Under the pieces are notes generated by a model. It searched no databases. It had not been told where the DNA came from and was given only the letters and a program-made list of their open reading frames with translations. Of a stretch of 64,000 bases of DNA, positions 9,825 through 23,154 are shown one piece after another. Numbering within the stretch: the first letter of the stretch is position 1; every line of letters starts with the position of its first letter. The position numbers were made by a program, and so were the translations under genes. The DNA is from Auanema rhodensis. Taxonomy: Eukaryota; Nematoda; Chromadorea; Rhabditida; Rhabditidae. The DNA lies in the NCBI GenBank assembly GCA_964057225.1, contig OZ059899.1, positions 2,418,001-2,482,000 of the forward strand, in the 5' to 3' direction.

Positions 9825-11578
9825 AAGCTGCGTCGATCTGTGTTATCAGATTTGCGCTAGCTTAAAAATGCACCGAGATATCAACTGATATAAGTTCACA
9901 CTTATATCCTCGATTTTCACCCTGAAGAATTGATTTTTCGTTGAATAACATTGTCTATCGTCTTTGTCTTGAAAAATGGAATCTAAAAACATCTACTTTT
10001 TGCTAAATTATTTTGAAATTTTTCGAAAAAATTTTTGTCAAAATGTTTTTGGAAGCAATGTTGAGTGTACATGGAAACTCAACATACACTAATGCATCAT
10101 TTTTCAAACGATCATAACTAATTTGTGTATTAAGCGTTTCTCAATGTAGTATAGTGCATTCGATGCGGATTTTTAAGCTGCGTCGATCTGTGTTATCAGA
10201 TTTGCGCTAGCTTAAAATTGCACCGAGATATCAACTGATATAAGTTCACACTTATATCCTCGATTTTCACCCTGAAGAATTGATTTTTTCGTTGAATAAC
10301 ATTGTCTATCGTCTTTGCCTTGAAAAATGGAATCTAAAAACATCTACTTTTTGCTAAATTATTTTGAAATTTTTCGAAAAAATTTTTGTCAAAATGTTTT
10401 TGGAAGCAATGTTGAGTGTACATGGAAACTCAACATACACTAATGCATCATTTTTCAAACGATCATAACTAATTTTTGTATCAAGCGTTTCTCAATGTAG
10501 TATAGTGCATTCGATGCGGATTTTTAAGCTGCGTCGATCTGTGTTATCAGATTTGCGCTAGCTTAAAAATGCACCGAGATATCAACTGATATAAGTTCAC
10601 ACTTATATCCTCGATTTTCACCCTGAAGAATTAATTTTTTCGTTGAATAACATTGTCCATCGTCTTTGCCTTGGAAAATGGAATCTAAAAACATCTACTT
10701 TTTGCTAAATTATTTTGAAATTTTTGGAAAAAATTTTTGTCAAAATGTTTTTGGAAGCAATGTTGAGTGTACATGGAAACTCAACATACACTAATGCATC
10801 ATTTTTCAAACGATCATAACTAATTTTTGTATCAAACGTTTCTCAATGTAGTATAGTGCATTCGATGCGGATTTTTAAGCTGCGTCGATCTGTGTTATCA
10901 GATTTGCGCTAGCTTAAAAATGCACCGAGATATCAACTGATATAAGTTCACACTTATATCCTCGATTTTCACCCTGAAGAATTGATTTTTTCGTTGAATA
11001 ACATTGTCTATCGTCTTTGCCTTGAAAAATGGAATCTAAAAACATCTACTTTTTGCTAAATTATTTTGAAATTTTTCGAAAAAATTTTTGTCAAAATGTT
11101 TTTGGAAGCAATGTTGAGTGTACATGGAAACTCAACATACACTAATGCATCATTTTTCAAACAATCATAACTAATTTGTGTATTAAGCGTTTCTCAATGT
11201 AGTATAGTGCATTCGATGCGGATTTTTAAGCTGCGTCGATCTGTGTTATCAGATTTGCGCTAGCTTAAAAATGCACCGAGATATCAACTGATATAAGTTC
11301 ACACTTATATCCTCGATTTTCACCCTGAAGAATTGATTTTTTCGTTGAATAACATTGTCTATCGTCTTTGCCTTGAAAAATGGAATTTAAAAACATCTAC
11401 TTTTTGCTAAATTATTTTGAAATTTTTCGAAAAAATTTTTGTCAAAATGTTTTTGGAAGCAATGTTGAGTGTACATGGAAACTCAACATACACTAATGCA
11501 TCATTTTTCAAACAATCATAACTAATTTGTGTATTAAGCGTTTCTCAATGTAGTATAGTGCATTCGATGCGGATTTTT
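9825..11578 (+). repeat. Block 7: copies 29-33, pentamer E-F-B-C-D, third full copy
   Basis: Starts: 9825 E, 10175 F, 10526 B, 10877 C, 11228 D; 1,754 bp, with the same class string as at 4,213 and 6,668. I noticed no private change of interest. It marks the most intact state of this higher-order repeat. Confidence 0.92.
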
Positions 11579-12630
11579 AAGCTGCGTCGATCTGTGTTAT
11601 CAGATTTGCGCTAGCTTAAAAATGCACCGAGATATCAACTGATATAAGTACACACTTATATCCTCGATTTTCACCCTGAAGAATTGATTTTTCGTTGAAT
11701 AACATTGTCTATCGTCTTTGTCTTGAAAAATGGAATCTAAAAACATCTACTTTTTGCTAAATTATTTTGAAATTTTTCGAAAAAATTTTTGTCAAAATGT
11801 TTTTGGAAGCAATGTTGAGTGTACATGGAAACTCAACATACACTAATGCATCATTTTTCAAACGATCATAACTAATTTGTGTATTAAGCGTTTCTCAATG
11901 TAGTATAGTGCATTCGATGCGGATTTTTAAGCTGCGTCGATCTGTGTTATCAGATTTGCGCTAGCTTAAAATTGCACCGAGATATCAACTGATATAAGTT
12001 CACACTTATATCCTCGATTTTCACCCTGAAGAATTGATTTTTTCGTTGAATAACATTGTCTATCGTCTTTGCCTTAAAAAATGGAATCTAAAAACATCTA
12101 CTTTTTGCTAAATTATTTTGAAATTTTTCGAAAAAATTTTTGTCAAAATGTTTTTGGAAGCAATGTTGAGTGTACATGGAAACTCAACATACACTAATGC
12201 ATCATTTTTCAAACAATCATAACTAATTTGTGTATTAAGCGTTTCTCAATGTAGTATAGTGCATTCGATGCGGATTTTTAAGCTGCGTCGATCTGTGTTA
12301 TCAGATTTGCGCTAGCTTAAAAATGCACCGAGATATCAACTGATATAAGTTCACACTTATATCCTCGATTTTCACCCTGAAGAATTGATTTTTTCGTTGA
12401 ATAACATTGTCTATCGTCTTTGCCTTGAAAAATGGAATTTAAAAACATCTACTTTTTGCTAAATTATTTTGAAATTTTTCGAAAAAATTTTTGTCAAAAT
12501 GTTTTTGGAAGCAATGTTGAGTGTACATGGAAACTCAACATACACTAATGCATCATTTTTCAAACAATCATAACTAATTTGTGTATTAAGCGTTTCTCAA
12601 TGTAGTATAGTGCATTCGATGCGGATTTTT
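11579..12630 (+). repeat. Block 8: copies 34-36, trimer E-K-D
   Basis: Starts: 11579 E, 11929 K, 12280 D; 1,052 bp. Copy 34 carries A72 in the loop of dyad II, shared only with the E copy at 12,631, so those two E copies are recent relatives. Copy 35 is T44 on a C body (A287 G302 T308), again an F/C fusion that lost B, and has A148. Confidence 0.88.
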
Positions 12631-14735
12631 AAGCTGCGTCGATCTGTGTTATCAGATTTGCGCTAGCTTAAAAATGCACCGAGATATCAACTGATATAAG
12701 TACACACTTATATCCTCGATTTTCACCCTGAAGAATTGATTTTTCGTTGAATAACATTGTCTATCGTCTTTGTCTTGAAAAATGGAATCTAAAAACATCT
12801 ACTTTTTGCTAAATTATTTTGAAATTTTTCGAAAAAATTTTTGTCAAAATGTTTTTGGAAGCAATGTTGAGTGTACATGGAAACTCAACATACACTAATG
12901 CATCATTTTTCAAACGATCATAACTAATTTGTGTATTAAGCGTTTCTCAATGTAGTATAGTGCATTCGATGCGGATTTTTAAGCTGCGTCGATCTGTGTT
13001 ATCAGATTTGCGCTAGCTTAAAATTGCACCGAGATATCAACTGATATAAGTTCACACTTATATCCTCGATTTTCACCCTGAAGAATTGATTTTTTCGTTG
13101 AATAACATTGTCTATCGTCTTTGCCTTGAAAAATGGAATCTAAAAACATCTACTTTTTGCTAAATTATTTTGAAATTTTTCGAAAAAATTTTTGTCAAAA
13201 TGTTTTTGGAAGCAATGTTGAGTGTACATGGAAACTCAACATACACTAATGCATCATTTTTCAAACGATCATAACTAATTTTTGTATCAAGCGTTTCTCA
13301 ATGTAGTATAGTGCATTCGATGCGGATTTTTAAGCTGCGTCGATCTGTGTTATCAGATTTGCGCTAGCTTAAAAATGCACCGAGATATCAACTGATATAA
13401 GTTCACACATATATCCTCCATTTTCACCCTGAAGAATTAATTTTTTCGTTGAATAACATTGTCCATCGTCTTTGCCTTGGAAAATGGAATCTAAAAACAT
13501 CTACTTTTTGCTAAATTATTTTGAAATTTTTGGAAAAAATTTTTGTCAAAATGTTTTTGGAAGCAATGTTGAGTGTACATGGAAACTCAACATACACTAA
13601 TGCATCATTTTTCAAACGATCATAACTAATTTTTGTATCAAACGTTTCTCAATGTAGTATAGTGCATTCGATGCGGATTTTTAAGCTGCGTCGATCTGTG
13701 TTATCAGATTTGCGCTAGCTTAAAAATGCACCGAGATATCAACTGATATAAGTTCACACTTATATCCTCGATTTTCACCCTGAAGAATTAATTTTTTCGT
13801 TGAATAACATTGTCCATCGTCTTTGCCTTGGAAAATGGAATCTAAAAACATCTACTTTTTGCTAAATTATTTTGAAATTTTTCGAAAAAATTTTTGTCAA
13901 AATGTTTTTGGAAGCAATGTTGAGTGTACATGGAAACTCAACATACACTAATGCATCATTTTTCAAACAATCATAACTAATTTGTGTATTAAGCGTTTCT
14001 CAATGTAGTATAGTGCATTCAATGCGGATTTTTAAGCTGCGTCGATCTGTGTTATCAGATTTGCGCTAGCTTAAAAATGCACCGAGATATCAACTGATAT
14101 AAGTTCACACTTATATCCTCGATTTTCACCCTGAAGAATTGATTTTTTCGTTGAATAACATTGTCTATCGTCTTTGCCTTGAAAAATGGAATCTAAAAAC
14201 ATCTACTTTTTGCTAAATTATTTTGAAATTTTTCGAAAAAATTTTTGTCAAAATGTTTTTGGAAGCAATGTTGAGTGTACATGGAAACTCAACATACACT
14301 AATGCATCATTTTTCAAACAATCATAACTAATTTGTGTATTAAGCGTTTCTCAATGTAGTATAGTGCATTCGATGCGGATTTTTAAGCTGCGTCGATCTG
14401 TGTTATCAGATTTGCGCTAGCTTAAAAATGCACCGAGATATCAACTGATATAAGTTCACACTTATATCCTCGATTTTCACCCTGAAGAATTGATTTCTTC
14501 GTTGAATAACATTGTCTATCGTCTTTGCCTTGAAAAATGGAATTTAAAAACATCTACTTTTTGCTAAATTATTTTGAAATTTTTCGAAAAAATTTTTGTC
14601 AAAATGTTTTTGGAAGCAATGTTGAGTGTACATGGAAACTCAACATACACTAATGCATCATTTTTCAAACAATCATAACTAATTTGTGTATTAAGCGTTT
14701 CTCAATGTAGTATAGTGCATTCGATGCGGATTTTT
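12631..14735 (+). repeat. Block 9: copies 37-42, hexamer E-F-B-H*-C-D
   Basis: Starts: 12631 E (A72), 12981 F, 13332 B, 13683 H*, 14034 C, 14385 D; 2,105 bp. This is the pentamer with one extra copy: copy 40 has the B head (A108, C133, G149) but C201, A287 G302 T308 and A339. It is the first A339 copy in the window. Copy 39 has A78 in the dyad II stem. Copy 42 has a C inside the T run. Confidence 0.88.
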
Positions 14736-16489
14736 AAGCTGCGTCGATCTGTGTTATCAGATTTGCGCTAGCTTAAAAATGCACCGAGATATCAACTGAT
14801 ATAAGTTCACACTTATATCCTCGATTTTCACCCTGAAGAATTGATTTTTCGTTGAATAACATTGTGTATCGTCTTTGTCTTGAAAAATGGAATCTAAAAA
14901 CATCTACTTTTTGCTAAATTATTTTGAAATTTTTCGAAAAAATTTTTGTCAAAATGTTTTTGGAAGCAATGTTGAGTGTACATGGAAACTCAACATACAC
15001 TAATGCATCATTTTTCAAACGATCATAACTAATTTGTGTATTAAGCGTTTCTCAATGTAGTATAGTGCATTCGATGCGGATTTTTAAGCTGCGTCGATCT
15101 GTGTTATCAGATTTGCGCTAGCTTAAAATTGCACCGAGATATCAACTGATATAAGTTCACACTTATATCCTCGATTTTCACCCTGAAGAATTGATTTTTT
15201 CGTTGAATAACATTGTCTATCGTCTTTGCCTTGAAAAATGGAATCTAAAAACATCTACTTTTTGCTAAATTATTTTGAAATTTTTCGAAAAAATTTTTGT
15301 CAAAATGTTTTTGGAAGCAATGTTGAGTGTACATGGAAACTCAACATACACTAATGCATCATTTTTCAAACAATCATAACTAATTTGTGTATTAAGCGTT
15401 TCTCAATGTAGTATAGTGCATTCGATGCGGATTTTTAAGCTGCGTCGATCTGTGTTATCAGATTTGCGCTAGCTTAAAAATGCACCGAGATATCAACTCA
15501 TATAAGTTCACACTTATATCCTCGATTTTCACCCTGAAGAATTGATTTTTTCGTTGAATAACATTGTCTATCGTCTTTGCCTTGAAAAATGGAATTTAAA
15601 AACATCTACTTTTTGCTAAATTATTTTGAAATTTTTCGAAAAAATTTTTGTCAAAATGTTTTTGGAAGCAATGTTGAGTGTACATGGAAACTCAACATAC
15701 ACTAATGCATCATTTTTCAAACAATCATAACTAATTTGTGTATTAAGCGTTTCTCAATGTAGTATAGTGCATTCGATGCGGATTTTTAAGCTGCGTCGAT
15801 CTGTGTTATCAGATTTGCGCTAGCTTAAAAATGCACCGAGATATCAACTGATATAAGTTCACACTTATATCCTCGATTTTCACCCTGAAGAATTAATTTT
15901 TTCGTTGAATAACATTGTCCATCGTCTTTGCCTTGGAAAATGGAATCTAAAAACATCTACTTTTTGCTAAATTATTTTGAAATTTTTGGAAAAAATTTTT
16001 GTCAAAATGTTTTTGGAAGCAATGTTGAGTGTACATGGAAACTCAACATACACTAATGCATCATTTTTCAAACGATCATAACTAATTTTTGTATCAAACG
16101 TTTCTCAATGTAGTATAGTGCATTCGATGCGGATTTTTAAGCTGCGTCGATCTGTGTTATCAGATTTGCGCTAGCTTAAAAATGCACCGAGATATCAACT
16201 GATATAAGTTCACACTTATATCCTCGATTTTCACCCTGAAGAATTGATTTTTTCGTTGAATAACATTGTCTATCGTCTTTGCCTTGAAAAATGGAATTTA
16301 AAAACATCTACTTTTTAATAAATTATTTTGAAATTTTTCGAAAAAATTTTTGTCAAAATGTTTTTGGAAGCAATGTTGAGTGTACATGGAAACTCAACAT
16401 ACACTAATGCATCATTTTTCAAACAATCATAACTAATTTGTGTATTAAGCGTTTCTCAATGTAGTATAGTGCATTCGATGCGGATTTTT
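14736..16489 (+). repeat. Block 10: copies 43-47, E-K-D-B-D
   Basis: Starts: 14736 E, 15086 K, 15437 D, 15788 B, 16139 D. The order is scrambled relative to E-F-B-C-D although the length is the same (1,754 bp). Copy 46 is the last class B copy before a gap of about 18 kb. Copy 47 has AA at 179-180, creating AATAAA in place of the usual GCTAAA; as a single copy this is probably chance. Confidence 0.85.
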
Positions 16490-18243
16490 AAGCTGCGTCG
16501 ATCTGTGTTATCAGATTTGCGCTAGCTTAAAAATGCACCGAGATATCAACTGATATAAGTTCACACTTATATCCTCGATTTTCACCCTGAAGAATTGATT
16601 TTTCGTTGAATAACATTGTCTATCGTCTTTGTCTTGAAAAATGGAATCTAAAAACATCTACTTTTTGCTAAATTATTTTGAAATTTTTCGAAAAAATTTT
16701 TGTCAAAATGTTTTTGGAAGCAATGTTGAGTGTACATGGAAACTCAACATACACTAATGCATCATTTTTCAAACGATCATAACTAATTTGTGTATTAAGC
16801 GTTTCTCAATGTAGTATAGTGCATTCGATGCGGATTTTTAAGCTGCGTCGATCTGTGTTATCAGATTTGCGCTAGCTTAAAAATGCACCGAGATATCAAC
16901 TGATATAAGTTCACACTTATATCCTCGATTTTCACCCTGAAGAATTGATTTTTTCGTTGAATAACATTGTCTATCGTCTTTGCCTTGAAAAATGGAATCT
17001 AAAAACATCTACTTTTTGCTAAATTATTTTGAAATTTTTCGAAAAAATTTTTGTCAAAATGTTTTTGGAAGCAATGTTGAGTGTACATGGAAACTCAACA
17101 TACACTAATGCATCATTTTTCAAACAATCATAACTAATTTGTGTATTAAGCGTTTCTCAATGTAGTATAGTGCATTCGATGCGGATGTTTAAGCTGCGTC
17201 GATCTGTGTTATCAGATTTGCGCTAGCTTAAAAATGCACCGAGATATCAACTGATATAAGTTCACACTTATATCCTCGATTTTCACCCTGAAGAATTAAT
17301 TTTTTCGTTGAATAACATTGTCCATCGTCTTTGCCTTGGAAAATGGAATCTAAAAACATCTACTTTTTGCTAAATTATTTTGAAATTTTTCGAAAAAATT
17401 TTTGTCAAAATGTTTTTGGAAGCAATGTTGAGTGTACATGGAAACTCAACATACACTAATGCATCATTTTTCAAACAATCATAACTAATTTGTGTATTAA
17501 GCGTTTCTCAATGTAGTATAGTGCATTCGATGCGGATTTTTAAGCTGCGTCGATCTGTGTTATCAGATTTGCGCTAGCTTAAAAGTGCACCGAGATATCA
17601 ACTGATATAAGTTCACACTTATATCCTCGATTTTCACCCTGAAGAATTAATTTTTTCGATGAATAACATTGTCCATCGTCTTTGCCTTGGAAAATGGAAT
17701 CTAAAAACATCTACTTTTTGCTAAATTATTTTGAAATTTTTCGAAAAAATTTTTGTCAAAATGTTTTTGGAAGCAATGTTGAGTGTACATGGAAACTCAA
17801 CATACACTAATGCATCATTTTTCAAACAATCATAACTTATTTGTGTATTAAGCGTTTCTCAATGTAGTATAGTGCATTCAATGCGGATTTTTAAGCTGCG
17901 TCGATCTGTGTTATCAGATTTGCGCTAGCTTAAAAATGCACCGAGATATCAACTGATATAAGTTCACACTTATATCCTCGATTTTCACCCTGAAGAATTG
18001 ATTTTTTCGTTGAATAACATTGTCTATCGTCTTTGCCTTGAAAAATGGAATCTAAAAACATCTACTTTTTGCTAAATTATTTTGAAATTTTTCGAAAAAA
18101 TTTTTGTCAAAATGTTTTTGGAAGCAATGTTGAGTGTACATGGAAACTCAACATACACTAATGCATCATTTTTCAAACAATCATAACTAATTTGTGTATT
18201 AAGCGTTTCTCAATGTAGTATAGTGCATTCGATGCGGATTTTT
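16490..18243 (+). repeat. Block 11: copies 48-52, E-C-H-H*-C
   Basis: Starts: 16490 E, 16840 C (G348), 17191 H, 17542 H*, 17893 C. The C-H-H*-C part, including rare G348 in its first copy, reappears at 31,927-33,330. G348 breaks one pair of the junction hairpin. Copy 51 has G44, a T118A change giving TTCGATG, and a change near 298 (CTTAT for CTAAT). E is here followed by an A44 copy rather than T44. Confidence 0.87.
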
Positions 18244-19646
18244 AAGCTGCGTCGATCTGTGTTATCAGATTTGCGCTAGCTTAAAAATGCACCGAGATAT
18301 CAACTGATATAAGTTCACACTTATATCCTCGATTTTCACCCTGAAGAATTGATTTTTCGTTGAATAACATTGTCTATCGTCTTTGTCTTGAAAAATGGAA
18401 TCTAAAAACATCTACTTTTTGCTAAATTATTTTGAAATTTTTCGAAAAAATTTTTGTCAAAATGTTTTTGGAAGCAATGTTGAGTGTACATGGAAACTCA
18501 ACATACACTAATGCATCATTTTTCAAACGATCATAACTAATTTGTGTATTAAGCGTTTCTCAATGTAGTATAGTGCATTCGATGCGGATTTTTAAGCTGC
18601 GTCGATCTGTGTTATCAGATTTGCGCTAGCTTAAAATTGCACCGAGATATCAACTGATATAAGTTCACACTTATATCCTCGATTTTCACCCTGAAGAATT
18701 GATTTTTTCGTTGAATAACATTGTCTATCGTCTTTGCCTTGAAAAATGGAATCTAAAAACATCTACTTTTTGCTAAATTATTTTGAAATTTTTCGAAAAA
18801 ATTTTTGTCAAAATGTTTTTGGAAGCAATGTTGAGTGTACATGGAAACTCAACATACACTAATGCATCATTTTTCAAACGATCATAACTAATTTTTGTAT
18901 TAAGCGTTTCTCGATGTAGTATAGTGCATTCGATGCGGATTTTTAAGCTGCGTCGATCTGTGTTATCAGATTTGCGCTAGCTTAAAAATGCACCGAGATT
19001 TTAACTGATATAAGTTCACACTTATATCCTCGATTTTCACCCTGAAGAATTGATTTTTTCGTTGAATAACATTGTCTATCGTCTTTGCCTTGAAAAATGG
19101 AATCTAAAAACATCTACTTTTTGCTAAATTATTTTGAAATTTTTCGAAAAAATTTTTGTCAAAATGTTTTTGGAAGCAATGTTGAGTGTACATGGAAACT
19201 CAACATACACTAATGCATCATTTTTCAAACAATCATAACTAATTTGTGTATTAAGCGTTTCTCAATGTAGTATAGTGCATTCAATGCGGATTTTTAAGCT
19301 GCGTCGATCTGTGTTATCAGATTTGCGCTAGCTTAAAAATGCACCGAGATATCAACTGATATAAGTTCACACTTATATCCTCGATTTTCACCCTGAAGAA
19401 TTGATTTTTTCGTTGAATAACATTGTCTATCGTCTTTGCCTTGAAAAATGGAATCTAAAAACATCTACTTTTTGCTAAATTATTTTGAAATTTTTCGAAA
19501 AAATTTTTGTCAAAATGTTTTTGGAAGCAATGTTGAGTGTACATGGAAACTCAACATACACTAATGCATCATTTTTCAAACAATCATAACTAATTTGTGT
19601 ATTAAGCGTTTCTCAATGTAGTATAGTGCATTCGATGCGGATTTTT
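18244..19646 (+). repeat. Block 12: copies 53-56, tetramer E-F'-C*-C
   Basis: Starts: 18244 E, 18594 F', 18945 C* with T56 and T58, 19296 C; 1,403 bp. F' is a new T44 type with T302, T308 and G320. The T56/T58 pair removes the EcoRV site in copy 55. The same E-F'-C*(T56,T58) core follows in the next two units with one extra monomer, so this is a 4-monomer version of them. Confidence 0.9.
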
Positions 19647-21400
19647 AAGCTGCGTCGATCTGTGTTATCAGATTTGCGCTAGCTTAAAAATGCACCGAGA
19701 TATCAACTGATATAAGTTCACACTTATATCCTCGATTTTCACCCTGAAGAATTGATTTTTCGTTGAATAACATTGTCTATCGTCTTTGTCTTGAAAAATG
19801 GAATCTAAAAACATCTACTTTTTGCTAAATTATTTTGAAATTTTTCGAAAAAATTTTTGTCAAAATGTTTTTGGAAGCAATGTTGAGTGTACATGGAAAC
19901 TCAACATACACTAATGCATCATTTTTCAAACGATCATAACTAATTTGTGTATTAAGCGTTTCTCAATGTAGTATAGTGCATTCGATGCGGATTTTTAAGC
20001 TGCGTCGATCTGTGTTATCAGATTTGCGCTAGCTTAAAATTGCACCGAGATATCAACTGATATAAGTTCACACTTATATCCTCGATTTTCACCCTGAAGA
20101 ATTGATTTTTTCGTTGAATAACATTGTCTATCGTCTTTGCCTTGAAAAATGGAATCTAAAAACATCTACTTTTTGCTAAATTATTTTGAAATTTTTCGAA
20201 AAAATTTTTGTCAAAATGTTTTTGGAAGCAATGTTGAGTGTACATGGAAACTCAACATACACTAATGCATCATTTTTCAAACGATCATAACTAATTTTTG
20301 TATTAAGCGTTTCTCGATGTAGTATAGTGCATTCGATGCGGATTTTTAAGCTGCGTCGATCTGTGTTATCAGATTTGCGCTAGCTTAAAAATGCACCGAG
20401 ATTTTAACTGATATAAGTTCACACTTATATCCTCGATTTTCACCCTGAAGAATTGATTTTTTCGTTGAATAACATTGTCTATCGTCTTTGCCTTGAAAAA
20501 TGGAATCTAAAAACATCTACTTTTTGCTAAATTATTTTGAAATTTTTCGAAAAAATTTTTGTCAAAATGTTTTTGGAAGCAATGTTGAGTGTACATGGAA
20601 ACTCAACATACACTAATGCATCATTTTTCAAACAATCATAACTAATTTGTGTATTAAGCGTTTCTCAATGTAGTATAGTGCATTCAATGCGGATTTTTAA
20701 GCTGCGTCGATCTGTGTTATCAGATTTGCGCTAGCTTAAAAATGCACCGAGATATCAACTGATATAAGTTCACACTTATATCCTCGATTTTCACCCTGAA
20801 GAATTGATTTTTTCGTTGAATAACATTGTCTATCGTCTTTGCCTTGAAAAATGGAATCTAAAAACATCTACTTTTTGCTAAATTATTTTGAAATTTTTCG
20901 AAAAAATTTTTGTCAAAATGTTTTTGGAAGCAATGTTGAGTGTACATGGAAACTCAACATACACTAATGCATCATTTTTCAAACGATCATAACTAATTTG
21001 TGTATTAAGCGTTTCTCAATGTAGTATAGTGCATTCGATGCGGATTTTTAAGCTGCGTCGATCTGTGTTATCAGATTTGCGCTAGCTTAAAAATGCACCG
21101 AGATATCAACTGATATAAGTTCACACTTATATCCTCGATTTTCACCCTGAAGAATTGATTTTTTCGTTGAATAACATTGTCTATCGTCTTTGCCTTGAAA
21201 AATGGAATCTAAAAACATCTACTTTTTGCTAAATTATTTTGAAATTTTTCGAAAAAATTTTTGTCAAAATGTTTTTGGAAGCAATGTTGAGTGTACATGG
21301 AAACTCAACATACACTAATGCATCATTTTTCAAACAATCATAACTAATTTGTGTATTAAGCGTTTCTCAATGTAGTATAGTGCATTCGATGCGGATTTTT
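19647..21400 (+). repeat. Block 13: copies 57-61, pentamer E-F'-C*-C(G287)-C
   Basis: Starts: 19647 E, 19997 F', 20348 C* (T56,T58), 20699 C with G287, 21050 C; 1,754 bp. It differs from the preceding tetramer by one inserted monomer, and its first four members match the next unit at class positions. Confidence 0.9.
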
Positions 21401-23154
21401 AAGCTGCGTCGATCTGTGTTATCAGATTTGCGCTAGCTTAAAAATGCACCGAGATATCAACTGATATAAGTTCACACTTATATCCTCGATTTTCACCCTG
21501 AAGAATTGATTTTTCGTTGAATAACATTGTCTATCGTCTTTGTCTTGAAAAATGGAATCTAAAAACATCTACTTTTTGCTAAATTATTTTGAAATTTTTC
21601 GAAAAAATTTTTGTCAAAATGTTTTTGGAAGCAATGTTGAGTGTACATGGAAACTCAACATACACTAATGCATCATTTTTCAAACGATCATAACTAATTT
21701 GTGTATTAAGCGTTTCTCAATGTAGTATAGTGCATTCGATGCGGATTTTTAAGCTGCGTCGATCTGTGTTATCAGATTTGCGCTAGCTTAAAATTGCACC
21801 GAGATATCAACTGATATAAGTTCACACTTATATCCTCGATTTTCACCCTGAAGAATTGATTTTTTCGTTGAATAACATTGTCTATCGTCTTTGCCTTGAA
21901 AAATGGAATCTAAAAACATCTACTTTTTGCTAAATTATTTTGAAATTTTTCGAAAAAATTTTTGTCAAAATGTTTTTGGAAGCAATGTTGAGTGTACATG
22001 GAAACTCAACATACACTAATGCATCATTTTTCAAACGATCATAACTAATTTTTGTATTAAGCGTTTCTCGATGTAGTATAGTGCATTCGATGCGGATTTT
22101 TAAGCTGCGTCGATCTGTGTTATCAGATTTGCGCTAGCTTAAAAATGCACCGAGATTTTAACTGATATAAGTTCACACTTATATCCTCGATTTTCACCCT
22201 GAAGAATTGATTTTTTCGTTGAATAACATTGTCTATCGTCTTTGCCTTGAAAAATGGAATCTAAAAACATCTACTTTTTGCTAAATTATTTTGAAATTTT
22301 TCGAAAAAATTTTTGTCAAAATGTTTTTGGAAGCAATGTTGAGTGTACATGGAAACTCAACATACACTAATGCATCATTTTTCAAACAATCATAACTAAT
22401 TTGTGTATTAAGCGTTTCTCAATGTAGTATAGTGCATTCAATGCGGATTTTTAAGCTGCGTCGATCTGTGTTATCAGATTTGCGCTAGCTTAAAAATGCA
22501 CCGAGATATCAACTGATATAAGTTCACACTTATATCCTCGATTTTCACCCTGAAGAATTGATTTTTTCGTTGAATAACATTGTCTATCGTCTTTGCCTTG
22601 AAAAATGGAATCTAAAAACATCTACTTTTTGCTAAATTATTTTGAAATTTTTCGAAAAAATTTTTGTCAAAATGTTTTTGGAAGCAATGTTGAGTGTACA
22701 TGGAAACTCAACATACACTAATGCATCATTTTTCAAACGATCATAACTAATTTGTGTATTAAGCGTTTCTCAATGTAGTATAGTGCATTCGATGCGGATT
22801 TTTAAGCTGCGTCGATCTGTGTTATCAGATTTGCGCTAGCTTAAAAATGCACCGAGATATCAACTGATATAAGTTCACACTTATATCCTCGATTTTCACC
22901 CTGAAGAATTGATTTTTTCGTTGAATAACATTGTCTATCGTCTTTGCCTTGAAAAATGGAATTTAAAAACATCTACTTTTTGCTAAATTATTTTGAAATT
23001 TTTCGAAAAAATTTTTGTCAAAATGTTTTTGGAAGCAATGTTGAGTGTACATGGAAACTCAACATACACTAATGCATCATTTTTCAAACAATCATAACTA
23101 ATTTGTGTATTAAGCGTTTCTCAATGTAGTATAGTGCATTCGATGCGGATTTTT
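21401..23154 (+). repeat. Block 14: copies 62-66, pentamer E-F'-C*-C(G287)-D
   Basis: Starts: 21401 E, 21751 F', 22102 C* (T56,T58), 22453 C with G287, 22804 D; 1,754 bp after the previous unit. Only the last monomer differs in class (T160). That D is also the first member of the trimer that follows, so the boundary between the two higher-order repeats lies inside or next to copy 66. Confidence 0.9.

Noticed and set aside
16317-16322. AATAAA polyadenylation signal in copy 47.
   Set aside because: Created by a two-base change in a single copy, with no transcription unit around it; most likely chance.
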